Positions 33,874-42,967 of a stretch of DNA of 45,691 nucleotides are shown here, one piece after another (within the stretch, counting starts at the first letter, position 1; each line of letters opens with the position of its first letter). Position numbers and translations under genes: made by a program. This DNA comes from Bacteroidota bacterium (lineage in GTDB: Bacteria; Bacteroidota; Bacteroidia; Palsa-948). The notes under the pieces are model-generated. The model searched no databases. It saw only the letters and a list, made by a program, of their open reading frames with translations, and had not been told where the DNA came from. The stretch lies in NCBI GenBank assembly GCA_016213405.1, contig JACRAM010000011.1, positions 1 to 45,691 on the forward strand. Reading direction: 5' to 3'.

Positions 33874-35782
33874 GGATTGTATCTGATTGAGATGAACCAA
33901 GTTTCAAAAGCATCATTCCGCTTATCTGGGTTATTTTAATTTCCTGTTTTGATTTCGTTCCTGATATATTTGTCATGTACAATTTCATTTTTACAGAATC
34001 ATTTTTGGCTTCAAAAAGCGTCATCTCATTTGGAATGTTCTGGTCGTACTGATGTTTTTTGTGTTCTTTATTATACGATGCAATCTTTTTTACATAAGCG
34101 TTTAAATCAAAACGTAAAATATCTTTTCCGTTCTTCACAAAAACAAAATCTGTTGACTCTTTGGAATATTTTATAATCCCGGAATCTTTTCCGAAATATA
34201 TCTTGTAATAACTGTCATTATAATAAGAGTTATCTCCCTCATAAAAAGATCGGTTGAAATTGCACGAATAATCAAATCCCGCCACTGAAACTGCCTGCTG
34301 GCTTTCATTCCGTGCGTAGTAATAAAAATTCTTTATAGTGGCAGTGTCATCCTCATCACGTTCATCATCGCGGTAGCCGTAATAATAATTGTCTTCCAGC
34401 CCCATCAGCGCAAGAATTTTTCCTGTTTCATACACATAATCATTTGAATCTTTCGGAGCGAGAATGGAATCGAGATTTTCTTTAAACCACGACTTGATAG
34501 CATCGAAGTGATGATGTTCGTCCAGATAATGTACGATGGACACAATCTGCCTTCCCTTTTTATCTGAAATCGTATCGGTTGTCTTTTTTATTTTTCCATC
34601 CACAAGAATTTTTTCTTCGATGAGAAGTTTTTCCAATCTATTCACCTGGCTTTTCTCTGAAACGCTGAATGCTCCCCACGGACCGAAGGAGGAAAGAAAG
34701 GCAATAAAGAAAAGTGTAACAGGAATCACTTTGATATTTTTTGTTTTGCTCAGCAGAAAATAAGTGGCGATGCCGGCAAGCCACAAAGCGACAATCAAAA
34801 CAAAATACCTGTTCTCGGTAATTCCATATTGCATGACTCGCTTGCCGATTGCAACTCCAAGTAAAACAATAAGCGGAAACAGCGCGCGGTAAAACCATCT
34901 TGAAAAAATCTTTATCCATGTGTTACCTTCATCATTTCTTACAGGATAAATCAGCAGAAGAGAAAGAATTCCGAAAACAGAAAACGCATTTACCAGCCAC
35001 GAAACCCATCCTTTGGGAAGTTCCCATTGAATGATGATCTTAATTCCATATGCGTAAAGAATCAACAAGTAAACAGCAAGTAGTGGGAGCAAAATAAACT
35101 GCGTAAAAATTTTTAATCCTTTCGGGTAATCGGTAACAGATTCAAGTTCATTAAGGTTTTTCGGTACGCCAGCAAGAAAAAACCATGTATTGAAAACTCC
35201 GGAAAGAAAAAACCAAAGTTGTCCGTAACGTTCACCTTTTATATCAGCGTTAAAAAGTTGGTCAACGGCAAGCAAGGCAAGAGCAAGTCCAAGATAAAGC
35301 ACTCCTGAATACAAAACAGAAAGCAAAAAACGCAGGAACAAAGTTTTGTTGAATTGCCAGAAACCGTTTATTTCTCCGCGCGCGATGAAAGGTGAAAATG
35401 CCACCAGCAGGTGCAATCCGGTGCTGAACAGTGAATAGCGCGCACCATCCGTAACCGTCATCCTCCTGAATTCCGGAAGAAGAAAATAATATCCGACAAG
35501 AAGAAGCAATCCGGCAAACTGCGCTAAATATTTCTGAACAGCGCCATGATTTCTTCTTTCAGAAATCAGCGACATGGATAAAAACAAATTCAGCCCGAGC
35601 CCGCAGCACATCACCATTTTCCATAGGTGTTCAAAATCTTTTTGCACGTCCCATTTCAGTTCAAGCATGTAAATGCAGATTCCGCTCCCGATTATCGCGG
35701 AAAGAAGCGGAAGAGGAAACCTTTTTAATGTGTCAAGAGTGCCTTTTATTACTGCGGAGACGGAGGGAAATCGGAAAGCCAT
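33857..35782 (-). CDS. DUF4153 family multi-pass membrane protein
   Basis: A 641-residue protein with about 10-12 hydrophobic helices in the first 375 residues, then a soluble domain of about 260 residues. The DUF4153 pattern is seen in LKRFPLPLLSAIIGSGICIY, FNTWFFLAGVPKNLNELE and YPKGLKIFTQFILLPLLAVY. The C-terminal part (KIKKTTDTISDKKGRQIVS and later) is predicted outside the membrane. Function is unknown. A heptamer-like array lies 1 nt before the start codon. Its stop overlaps the start of the exonuclease gene. Confidence 0.85.
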   Translation of the reverse strand: MAFRFPSVSAVIKGTLDTLKRFPLPLLSAIIGSGICIYMLELKWDVQKDFEHLWKMVMCCGLGLNLFLSMSLISERRNHGAVQKYLAQFAGLLLLVGYYFLLPEFRRMTVTDGARYSLFSTGLHLLVAFSPFIARGEINGFWQFNKTLFLRFLLSVLYSGVLYLGLALALLAVDQLFNADIKGERYGQLWFFLSGVFNTWFFLAGVPKNLNELESVTDYPKGLKIFTQFILLPLLAVYLLILYAYGIKIIIQWELPKGWVSWLVNAFSVFGILSLLLIYPVRNDEGNTWIKIFSRWFYRALFPLIVLLGVAIGKRVMQYGITENRYFVLIVALWLAGIATYFLLSKTKNIKVIPVTLFFIAFLSSFGPWGAFSVSEKSQVNRLEKLLIEEKILVDGKIKKTTDTISDKKGRQIVSIVHYLDEHHHFDAIKSWFKENLDSILAPKDSNDYVYETGKILALMGLEDNYYYGYRDDERDEDDTATIKNFYYYARNESQQAVSVAGFDYSCNFNRSFYEGDNSYYNDSYYKIYFGKDSGIIKYSKESTDFVFVKNGKDILRFDLNAYVKKIASYNKEHKKHQYDQNIPNEMTLFEAKNDSVKMKLYMTNISGTKSKQEIKITQISGMMLLKLGSSQSDTIHAGIK

Positions 35783-35783
35783 G

Positions 35784-35818
35784 ATTTACGGATTACGAAT
35801 TAGTGCGAATGTACGAAT
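35784..35818 (-). repeat. Degenerate heptamer array at the DUF4153 gene start
   Basis: On the plus strand the units are ATTTACG, GATTACG, AATTAGT, GCGAATG and TACGAAT. It lies 1 nt from the ATG (35782) and between two divergent genes. Confidence 0.6.
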
Positions 35819-35874
35819 GAAAACTTATTGATTCGTAAATAAGTATAAATTCGTATTTTATAAAATAAAAAATA

Positions 35875-37200
35875 ATGTCAAAGATTTCCATCATCATAAA
35901 ACGCGAATACTTTTCAAGGGTGAAAAAGAAATCGTTTATCATCATGACGATTCTTGGACCGTTTCTTTTTGCCGCCATCGGAATTATTCCCATCTGGTTT
36001 TCCATGCAGGATGAGGCAAAACACTTTATTGAAGTGATTGATGATTCAAAACTGGTGGATGGATTTCTGAAAGACAGCAAGAATGTAAAATATGATTACC
36101 CTCCCGTTACTCTTGAAGTTGCACAAAGAGATTTTTACAAAACTAATTACACCGCCATACTCTGGGTACCTGAAAATATTCTTATCTCAAAAAAATCCAT
36201 CCTTTATTTCAAAACCAATCCTGGCATTATGGTGCAGGAGCGCATTCGTTCAGAAATAGAAGACATACTTTATGAAAATCAATTGGAAGGACAGGGCATT
36301 GATATGAAAAAAGTAGATGCAGCCCGCATTCCGATTAATGTTCTTACAGAAAAACAATCCGAGTCTGGGACTTCTGAAAGAACGAATACGGGCGTGAGCA
36401 TGGTGATTGGTTTCGGTGCGGGCTTCCTGATTTATATTTTTATTTTTCTGTACGGAATTCAAGTCATGCAAGGTGTGATTGAAGAAAAAACTAACCGAAT
36501 TGTAGAGGTAATTATTTCTTCCGTACGTCCGTTTCAACTCATGATGGGAAAAATCATTGGTGTTGCAATGGTTGGATTGACGCAATTTATTTTGTGGGTC
36601 GTACTCACCATGATTCTCTTTGGAGTCGGGCAAGTAACTTTCCTGAAAGATTTTTCTCAACTGAAAAATTCTGCCGTTCAACAAAATGTAATTCCCAGCA
36701 TGCCGAACCAACTTCCTAATCAGAACAACATAAGTTATTCCGAAGCAGCTGATTTGATAAGAGGATTTGAGCATATAAACTTTGCACAGATATTATTTTG
36801 CTTTTTGTTTTATTTCCTCGGAGGTTATTTGCTTTACAGCGCCATGTTTGCCGCTATTGGGTCTGCGATTGACAGTGAAGCCGACAAGCAGCAGTTCATG
36901 ATGCCCGCTACTATTCCGCTCATCATCGCTTTCATTGCCGCACAGTTCATCATGCAAAATCCTGAAAGTCCGCTTGCATTCTGGTTTTCTGTCATTCCCT
37001 TTACATCGCCCATCGTGATGATGGTGCGTTTACCTTTTGGCGTTCCGATGTGGGAACTCGCTTTGTCAATGACCTTGCTTGTTGTGGGTTTTATTTTTAT
37101 GACCTGGCTCGCAGGAAAAATTTACCGTACAGGAATATTAATGTATGGCAAAAAAGTTTCTTACAAAGAATTGTGGAAGTGGCTTCGTTACTCAGGCTAA
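35875..37200 (+). CDS. ABC-2 type transporter permease (NatB-like)
   Basis: A 441-residue inner-membrane permease. It has a first helix near residues 22-45 (FIIMTILGPFLFAAIGIIPI), a soluble loop of about 130 residues, then five helices from about residue 180. Typical ABC-2 features are GIQVMQGVIEEKTNRIVEVIISSVRPFQLMMGKIIGV and the later GGYLLYSAMFAAIGSAIDSEAD. Export of Na+ or another substrate is the family's usual role. No ATPase gene is adjacent; the only one in the window is gldA, 7 kb away, and whether they pair is unknown. The downstream Ppx/GppA gene begins 15 bp after the stop, so the two may be co-transcribed. Confidence 0.87.
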   Translation: MSKISIIIKREYFSRVKKKSFIIMTILGPFLFAAIGIIPIWFSMQDEAKHFIEVIDDSKLVDGFLKDSKNVKYDYPPVTLEVAQRDFYKTNYTAILWVPENILISKKSILYFKTNPGIMVQERIRSEIEDILYENQLEGQGIDMKKVDAARIPINVLTEKQSESGTSERTNTGVSMVIGFGAGFLIYIFIFLYGIQVMQGVIEEKTNRIVEVIISSVRPFQLMMGKIIGVAMVGLTQFILWVVLTMILFGVGQVTFLKDFSQLKNSAVQQNVIPSMPNQLPNQNNISYSEAADLIRGFEHINFAQILFCFLFYFLGGYLLYSAMFAAIGSAIDSEADKQQFMMPATIPLIIAFIAAQFIMQNPESPLAFWFSVIPFTSPIVMMVRLPFGVPMWELALSMTLLVVGFIFMTWLAGKIYRTGILMYGKKVSYKELWKWLRYSG

Positions 37201-37215
37201 CTGTTTTTCTTTTCA

Positions 37216-38172
37216 ATGAAGATTGCGATTATAGATTTAGGTACCAACACTTTCAATATTTTTATTGCTGAACTTTTCCCTGATAAAACTTACCGGAAAC
37301 TTTACAAAAGCAAAATTTCCGTCAAACTTGGCGAAGGCGGAATCAATAAAAATTTTATAAAGAAAAAACCTTTTAAACGCGGGATCAAAGCCCTGAAGAA
37401 ACACAAAAGAACCATTGAAGAATTTGGCGCTGAAAAAATTATTGCCTTCGCAACTTCCGCCATCCGTGGGGCAAGCAACAGGGAAGATTTCATCCGTGCG
37501 GCAAAAGAAAAAACAGGGATAGATATACAAATTATCTCAGGCGACAAAGAAGCCGAACTGATTTATTATGGTGTGCGTTCTGCTGTGAAGATGAACGACA
37601 AGTCCTCTTTAATACTGGATATTGGAGGAGGCAGCACCGAATTCATCATCGCGAACAAAAAAGAAATTCTATGGAAACAAAGTTTTCTGCTTGGTGCCGC
37701 TCGCCTGCTGGAAAAATTCAAACCCTCCGATCCGATAAAAAAAGAAGAAATAAAACAAATTGAAAATTATCTTGAAGAAAATCTTCAGCCGCTGTTTGAC
37801 ATGATGAAAAAAAATCCAGCAGTTGAACTAATTGGCTCATCGGGCTCTTTTGATTCACTGGCAGAAATGATAGCTTACCGCTTTTATGACATCAGCATCC
37901 TGAAAGGAAAAACAGAATATGATTTTAATTTTGATGATTGCGAAAAAATGTATGAAGTCATCCGGAAGTCAACTGCTAAAGACCGGTCACACATGAAAGG
38001 ACTTTCTAAAATGCGAGTGGACATGATGGTGGTCTCTGCTATTTTTGTTGACTTCATCATCCTCCGACTCAGATTAAAGAAAATGCGCCTCTCCAAATAT
38101 TCGCTGAAGGAAGGAGTGTTGTGGGAGTTGTTGAATTCTTCTTCTGAATCTTTGAATATTGTTCGCAGTTAA
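37216..38172 (+). CDS. Ppx/GppA family exopolyphosphatase/pppGpp phosphohydrolase
   Basis: A 318-residue actin-fold phosphatase acting on polyphosphate or pppGpp. Motifs are IAIIDLGTNTFNIFIAEL (phosphate-1 loop), ATSAIRGASNREDF, LILDIGGGSTEFI (phosphate-2) and IGSSGSFDSLAEM. Length is typical of the single-unit form without the C-terminal HD domain. The C-terminal 33 codons overlap the end of the convergent membrane-protein gene (38074-38172). It is close downstream of the ABC permease. Confidence 0.9.
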   Translation: MKIAIIDLGTNTFNIFIAELFPDKTYRKLYKSKISVKLGEGGINKNFIKKKPFKRGIKALKKHKRTIEEFGAEKIIAFATSAIRGASNREDFIRAAKEKTGIDIQIISGDKEAELIYYGVRSAVKMNDKSSLILDIGGGSTEFIIANKKEILWKQSFLLGAARLLEKFKPSDPIKKEEIKQIENYLEENLQPLFDMMKKNPAVELIGSSGSFDSLAEMIAYRFYDISILKGKTEYDFNFDDCEKMYEVIRKSTAKDRSHMKGLSKMRVDMMVVSAIFVDFIILRLRLKKMRLSKYSLKEGVLWELLNSSSESLNIVRS

Positions 38173-39639
38173 AACAAAAAGCCCAATATAACCTGTCGCA
38201 AAATAATGGTAATGTGATAAGTCAATAAGAAAACCAAAAGTGCCGACAAGAAGCAGAATATTTGCAATTATCATCCATTCGAATGCCGAATAAATTTTCC
38301 ATAACCAAGGAAGAGTGATTATTACCAGCAATCCGCTGATGAGAAAAAAATAATATAAAAACAAGCTGGCAATTTTCAAAGCCATATACAACAAAGGTGG
38401 TTTGCCAAACAAAGGAGCCCTCCAATCCTGAGTTACATTTTTTATTAAAAAGTTTTTTATTCTCAATAAAGGAGAAAAAAAGTAGTAGTGAATTTTATTT
38501 TCGCTTATGTATGTTCTTCTGAATCTTTCCGACCTGCTGATAATTGCTTCTTCAAGCGAGTCCTTCCGTTCTCTTGAAAAATTATTATTAAATGACAATT
38601 GCAGATTTTCTTTTAAAAGACTAATTGAATCTTTTGTAAATCCATTGCAAAAAACATAATTCTTAAATTCAAATTTGTTTGATTTTATTTTATCGTTTTC
38701 AAAAAACCATCCCATTTCACTTCCCTGAAAATACCAGGCGCAATCACCACCCCAGGCAGAAACGAGTTTCCGGATTACTGTTACCGAATATTTACTTGTG
38801 CTTCCATAAGAATAATCCGACCCGGATTGTGCGAACGGAACAAGGGATGTTTGCAGAGGAATGAACTGCTTAAAGGCAAAATAATTTCTCACTGCCCATG
38901 CCGATTCAATAATTACTAATGGTAAAAGGAATAAAAATATTCTGAATGCTATATTCTTCATTTTTGCTTTTTTCACCAATGAAACAATAACAATTAAAAT
39001 CAAAACGCTGATAAAATATATTCCAAGGAAGGGTCTCAGAAAAAAAATCCATGCCATGCAAAATCCTGCAAACAAAACATACGCATATCTGCCATCCGGA
39101 ATAAATTTTTTCTTGATTATGTAGAGAAGCAAAACATAGAGCATTACTGATAGAGAAGCAGGATGATAATAAAAATCCCACTGCCAGAAATAGGGAAGAA
39201 ACAAAGAAACAAGAAAAACAAATAAGAAGAATCTGATATTATTGTTTGCTGATTCACCGGCTAACCGCGCAAGCAAATAGGCAGTAACAGCAGAGGAAAA
39301 AATCTGAAACAATCCCAATAACAATAAACTTATTTTCTCAGTGAATAATATCCGAAAAAGAATATAAGGGAAGATATATCCGGGAAGCCGTCCAGCGTAG
39401 GGTCCGCTTCCTTCAAAGAGAGAATAACTTCCTTTTTCTACTAAGTTATTGGTTGGATTAAAAAATTCATAATGGTCTCCAGAGATTAGAAAAAAATAAT
39501 TAGAAGGTTCTCTTCCGTTATCAAAAAGAAACACATTGTAATGAAGATAGACTCCGAATAATAATTTCAGAATAATTCCGAAAATTATCCATGACAAATA
39601 TTTATCGATTCTGCAAAGTGCTATAAAATTGCCTCTCAT
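38074..39639 (-). CDS. GT-C-type glycosyltransferase-like membrane protein
   Basis: A 521-residue inner-membrane protein with about 10-12 hydrophobic helices. The first periplasmic loop contains ISGDHYEFFNPTNNLVEKGS, then AGRLPGYIFPYILF. These resemble the GD.xxY and R.PGYP motifs of mannosyltransferase-like (PMT_2/ArnT) proteins that use polyprenyl-phosphate sugars. A GT-C function is likely, with unknown substrate. Its ATG follows a TACTTTTG element (39664-39671). The last 33 codons overlap the opposite Ppx/GppA gene, an unusually long antisense overlap; the Arg/Gln-rich tail there may be a recent extension. Confidence 0.75.
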   Translation of the reverse strand: MRGNFIALCRIDKYLSWIIFGIILKLLFGVYLHYNVFLFDNGREPSNYFFLISGDHYEFFNPTNNLVEKGSYSLFEGSGPYAGRLPGYIFPYILFRILFTEKISLLLLGLFQIFSSAVTAYLLARLAGESANNNIRFFLFVFLVSLFLPYFWQWDFYYHPASLSVMLYVLLLYIIKKKFIPDGRYAYVLFAGFCMAWIFFLRPFLGIYFISVLILIVIVSLVKKAKMKNIAFRIFLFLLPLVIIESAWAVRNYFAFKQFIPLQTSLVPFAQSGSDYSYGSTSKYSVTVIRKLVSAWGGDCAWYFQGSEMGWFFENDKIKSNKFEFKNYVFCNGFTKDSISLLKENLQLSFNNNFSRERKDSLEEAIISRSERFRRTYISENKIHYYFFSPLLRIKNFLIKNVTQDWRAPLFGKPPLLYMALKIASLFLYYFFLISGLLVIITLPWLWKIYSAFEWMIIANILLLVGTFGFLIDLSHYHYFATGYIGLFVLTANNIQRFRRRIQQLPQHSFLQRIFGEAHFL

Positions 39640-39663
39640 ATTTATACTTACATGTTACTCTGC

Positions 39664-39671
39664 CAAAAGTA
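39664..39671 (-). promoter_or_regulatory. TAnnTTTG (-7) element for the GT-C-like gene
   Basis: The minus strand reads TACTTTTG 24 nt before the ATG at 39639. A TTGACG lies upstream, but with spacing shorter than usual. Confidence 0.45.
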
Positions 39672-39731
39672 GAGATTTAACGTCAATTCAGAATCCTTTG
39701 TAAATTCGTGGACACAAATTGAAAATCACCG

Positions 39732-40898
39732 ATGCCAAAAATTTTAATCATTGACGATGAAAAATCCATCCGCAAAACCTTGCGTGAAATTTTAGAATAC
39801 GAAAATTTTAAAGTGGATGAAGCCGCTGATGGCGCGGAAGGTTCTTCCATGGCGGAGAAGGAAGATTACGATATTGTTTTATGCGACATAAAAATGCCAA
39901 AAGTGGACGGCATGGAAGCACTCGACAGAATTCAAAAATCAAATCCAGATACTCCCATTGTAATGATTTCGGGGCACGGCACTATTGAAACCGCTGTGGA
40001 AGCCGTGAAGAAAGGAGCGTTTGATTTCATAGCCAAACCGCTTGATCTCAACCGCCTGCTCGTTACCATCCGCAACGCGATGGATAAGACAAGTTTGGTT
40101 TCGGATGTAAAAGTTCTTAAGAAAAAAATCTCCAAGACCTACGAAATGATTGGCGAATCGAAAGCCATTCAGGAGATTCAGGAAATGATTGAAAAAGTTG
40201 CGCCAACAGATGCGCGTGTTTTGATTACGGGCGCGAATGGAACAGGAAAAGAATTAGTGGCAAGATGGGTTCACGAAAAAAGCAACCGCGCGAACAACGC
40301 TTTCATTGAAGTAAACTGCGCTGCCATTCCGAGCGAACTGATTGAAAGCGAACTTTTCGGACATGAAAAAGGAGCATTCACATCGGCAGTTGCTCAGCGA
40401 AAAGGGAAATTTGAACTGGCAGAAGGCGGAACAATTTTTCTGGATGAGATTGGCGACATGAGTTTATCGGCACAGGCAAAAGTGTTGCGCGCATTACAGG
40501 AAAATAAAATCACACGTGTAGGAAGCGAGAAAGAAGTGAAAGTGAATGTTCGCGTGCTTGCCGCTACCAACAAAGAACTGCAAAAAGAAATTTCTAAAGG
40601 AAATTTTCGGGAAGACTTATATCACCGTCTCAGCGTAATTATAATCAAAGTTCCTTCCCTGAATGAACGAAAAGATGACATTCCGCTTTTGATAGAACAT
40701 TTTGGAAAAATGATTTGCGAAGAGCAGGGCATTCCGCAAAAAACTTTTTCCAAAGACGCGCTGAAAGAACTTCAGAAAGTAAGCTGGACAGGAAATATCC
40801 GCGAACTAAGAAACGTAGTGGAGCGCCTCATCATTCTCGGAGATAAAACTATTTCCGCAAAAGATGTGCAGACCTTTGCGCAACCGCTGAAGAGTTAA
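39732..40898 (+). CDS. NtrC-family response regulator without a DNA-binding domain
   Basis: A 388-residue regulator that activates sigma-54 RNA polymerase. The receiver (1-120) has D8/D9, phospho-acceptor D52 (VLCDIKMPKVDG) and the Lys of DFIAKPLDL. The AAA+ domain has Walker A GANGTGKE, the loop ELFGHEKGAFTSA, Walker B GGTIFLDEIGDM and the arginine-finger region NFREDLYHRLSVI. The sigma-54 contact loop is GAFTSA instead of GAFTGA, a variant often seen in this phylum. The protein ends LKS after the C-terminal AAA+ helices; the usual Fis-type HTH (about 50-60 residues) is missing. It precedes the GT9 gene by 3 bp. Confidence 0.9.
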   Translation: MPKILIIDDEKSIRKTLREILEYENFKVDEAADGAEGSSMAEKEDYDIVLCDIKMPKVDGMEALDRIQKSNPDTPIVMISGHGTIETAVEAVKKGAFDFIAKPLDLNRLLVTIRNAMDKTSLVSDVKVLKKKISKTYEMIGESKAIQEIQEMIEKVAPTDARVLITGANGTGKELVARWVHEKSNRANNAFIEVNCAAIPSELIESELFGHEKGAFTSAVAQRKGKFELAEGGTIFLDEIGDMSLSAQAKVLRALQENKITRVGSEKEVKVNVRVLAATNKELQKEISKGNFREDLYHRLSVIIIKVPSLNERKDDIPLLIEHFGKMICEEQGIPQKTFSKDALKELQKVSWTGNIRELRNVVERLIILGDKTISAKDVQTFAQPLKS

Positions 40899-40901
40899 TA
40901 C

Positions 40902-42095
40902 ATGCATCCTCAAACAATTCGCAAGATAGACTATTGGTTCGGTCAGCCGATTTGTTTTTTGCTTTCACTTTTCAGTTCTGCATCAAATAAAGTTGAGAAG
41001 CCAAAAAAAATTATTTTCCTGAAATTTATTGAACAGGGCGCAACGGTTCTTGCATACAGCGCGATTAAACGTGCAGCAGAATTAGTTGGAAGAGAAAATG
41101 TTTACTTCTGCGTTTTTTCAAATAACCGCCCGATACTGGATATTTTTGATGTGATTCCGGAAAAAAATATTATCACGCTCAGCGACAAATCATTTTTCAG
41201 TTTTATTTTTGATTCGGTGTCTGCGCTGAGGAAAATACGCAGAGAAAAAATTGATACAGTGATTGATATGGAATTTTTCTCCCGCGCTTCGGCTATTTTT
41301 TCTTTTATGACCGGAGCAAATACCCGCGTTGGCTTACATCGTTTTTCCAGCGAACTCCCCTACAGGGGAAATTTAATGACGCACCGCATACAGTATAATC
41401 CATATCTGCATACTTCGATTTTTTACCATTCACTTGTTGAAGCGACTCTGCAAAATCCTGCTGAAGTGCCGATGATGAAGATTCCGAAGAACAATCTCAC
41501 TTCCGCTCTTTCTGTTTTTTCTCCGAGTGAAAGAGAAAAAAAAGAAATGAATGAAAAGATAAAAGAGGCATTTGGTTCTGAACCGAAAAAAATTATCGTT
41601 CTCAATCCAAACGCAAGTGATTTGCTTCCTCTGAGAAAATGGGATAAGCAGAACTTTATTGAACTTGGAAAAAATATCATTGCTGAAAATCCAAACACAT
41701 GCATTGCAATCTCTGGCGCTCCTTCCGAACAAAAAGAAGCAGAAGAAATTTGCAAGCAGATTGGTTCTTCAAAAGCGGTTTCCTTTGCCGGAAAAACTAC
41801 GCTAAGAGAATTGCTTACCCTTTATTTTCTGTCTGCTATTCTTGTAACTAACGACAGCGGACCAGGTCATTTTTCTTCGCTCACAACTATTCGCACGATA
41901 ATTTTATTCGGACCTGAAACACCAAAATTATTTGGACCTATTTCTCCTAATGCGCATGTCATCTGGAAAGAACTCACGTGTAGTCCCTGTGTGAATGTTT
42001 TCAATCATCGCTTTTCACCCTGCAATAATAATGTGTGCATGACATCAATTTCTGTAGATGAAGTTTATTCTGCGGTAAAAAACTATCTGAACTAA
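40902..42095 (+). CDS. Glycosyltransferase family 9 (heptosyltransferase-like)
   Basis: A 397-residue GT-B enzyme of the ADP-heptose:LPS heptosyltransferase family. The N-terminal domain has KIIFLKFIEQGATVLAYSAI. The C-terminal domain holds KKIIVLNPNASDLLPLRKW, CIAISGAPSEQKEAEEI and LVTNDSGPGHFSSLT (the DSGP.H nucleotide-sugar site). The end has PCVNVFNHRFSPCNNN, a Cys-rich stretch also seen in some homologues. It likely adds a core or surface sugar at the inner membrane. With only 3 bp after the NtrC-like gene, the two are surely co-transcribed. Confidence 0.88.
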   Translation: MHPQTIRKIDYWFGQPICFLLSLFSSASNKVEKPKKIIFLKFIEQGATVLAYSAIKRAAELVGRENVYFCVFSNNRPILDIFDVIPEKNIITLSDKSFFSFIFDSVSALRKIRREKIDTVIDMEFFSRASAIFSFMTGANTRVGLHRFSSELPYRGNLMTHRIQYNPYLHTSIFYHSLVEATLQNPAEVPMMKIPKNNLTSALSVFSPSEREKKEMNEKIKEAFGSEPKKIIVLNPNASDLLPLRKWDKQNFIELGKNIIAENPNTCIAISGAPSEQKEAEEICKQIGSSKAVSFAGKTTLRELLTLYFLSAILVTNDSGPGHFSSLTTIRTIILFGPETPKLFGPISPNAHVIWKELTCSPCVNVFNHRFSPCNNNVCMTSISVDEVYSAVKNYLN

Positions 42096-42131
42096 AAACA
42101 TTTTTGTAAGTTAGATTTAGAATTTGAAAGC

Positions 42132-42878
42132 ATGTTAAGAATAGTATCGCTTATAGTAAGTTTATTTTTCTGCTCATCATTTGTTGAGATACCACAACTA
42201 AGTCCTCAATCCGTGAAAACAATTACTTTCCCCGCTTCCGATGCCTTACTTGTCACAGCTGATTTATATTTCGTAAATGATTCTCTGCCGTACATGGTTC
42301 TTTGCCATCAGGCGGGTTACAGCAGAGCTGAATACGCAGAAACAGCAGGAAAATTTTGCCATCTCGGTTATAACTGTCTTGCTGTTGATGCGCGATCCGG
42401 CAACGAAGTGAATGGAGTAAAGAATGAAACTGCCGCACTCGCGGTTCAAAAAAAGAAACCCACTACTTATCTTGATGCTGAAAAAGATATCCTTGCCGCA
42501 ATTGACTATGCCTATACAAAAAGCGGAAAAAAGGTTTTTCTGGTGGGAAGTTCCTATTCCGCATCACTTGTTTTGAAAATTGCCACAACAAATAAAAAAG
42601 TGAGCGCGGTAATGGCGTTCAGCCCCGGGGAATATTTCGGAACCAAACTAAAACTGAAGGATGCGATAAAAAATCTAACCCTTCCTGTTTTCGTCACTTC
42701 AGCTAAAGAAGAAGCAAATGATGTCTCTACGCTCATGAGCGATGTGAAATCTAAAATCAAAAATCAATTTGTGCCGACTTCAAAAGGGAAACATGGTTCT
42801 TCCTGCCTGTGGAAAGATAATCCCGGCTACCACGAATATTGGTTTGCGATAATGCTGTTTGTGAAGCAGATGAAGTGA
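42132..42878 (+). CDS. Exported alpha/beta-hydrolase
   Basis: A 248-residue alpha/beta-hydrolase. An N-terminal hydrophobic segment (MLRIVSLIVSLFFCSSFV) suggests export or a lipoprotein-like anchor. The fold shows VLCHQAGYSRAEYAE (oxyanion region), nucleophile elbow VGSSYSAS (Ser near residue 142), an Asp-bearing or Glu-bearing strand FVTSAKEEANDV and the His of GKHGSSCLW. It resembles dienelactone-hydrolase-like proteins, but the substrate is unknown. Its stop codon directly abuts a full palindromic element. Confidence 0.8.
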   Translation: MLRIVSLIVSLFFCSSFVEIPQLSPQSVKTITFPASDALLVTADLYFVNDSLPYMVLCHQAGYSRAEYAETAGKFCHLGYNCLAVDARSGNEVNGVKNETAALAVQKKKPTTYLDAEKDILAAIDYAYTKSGKKVFLVGSSYSASLVLKIATTNKKVSAVMAFSPGEYFGTKLKLKDAIKNLTLPVFVTSAKEEANDVSTLMSDVKSKIKNQFVPTSKGKHGSSCLWKDNPGYHEYWFAIMLFVKQMK

Positions 42879-42966
42879 AGCCCATCCTAAATCCTTCCCA
42901 AAGGGAAGGACTTCATACACCATAAGATTTTTCTCCCTTCCCTTGGGGAAGGGACGGGGATGGGCT
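42879..42966. repeat. Full bipartite palindromic element between converging genes
   Basis: It runs from AGCCCATCC to GGATGGGCT. Arms are CCTTCCC-AAA-GGGAAGG and CTTCCC-TTGG-GGAAG around a spacer of about 20 bp. It abuts the hydrolase stop codon on one side and lies 1 nt from the dtd stop codon on the other, so it could serve both genes as a terminator. Confidence 0.88.
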
Positions 42967-42967
42967 T

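Noticed and set aside
36250-36774. 174-residue minus-strand frame
   Set aside because: It is antisense to the ABC permease, with no domain or promoter.
40353-40400. GAFTSA loop read as proof of an inactive sigma-54 activator
   Set aside because: This Ser variant is common in Bacteroidota NtrC-type proteins, so it is not evidence of loss of function.
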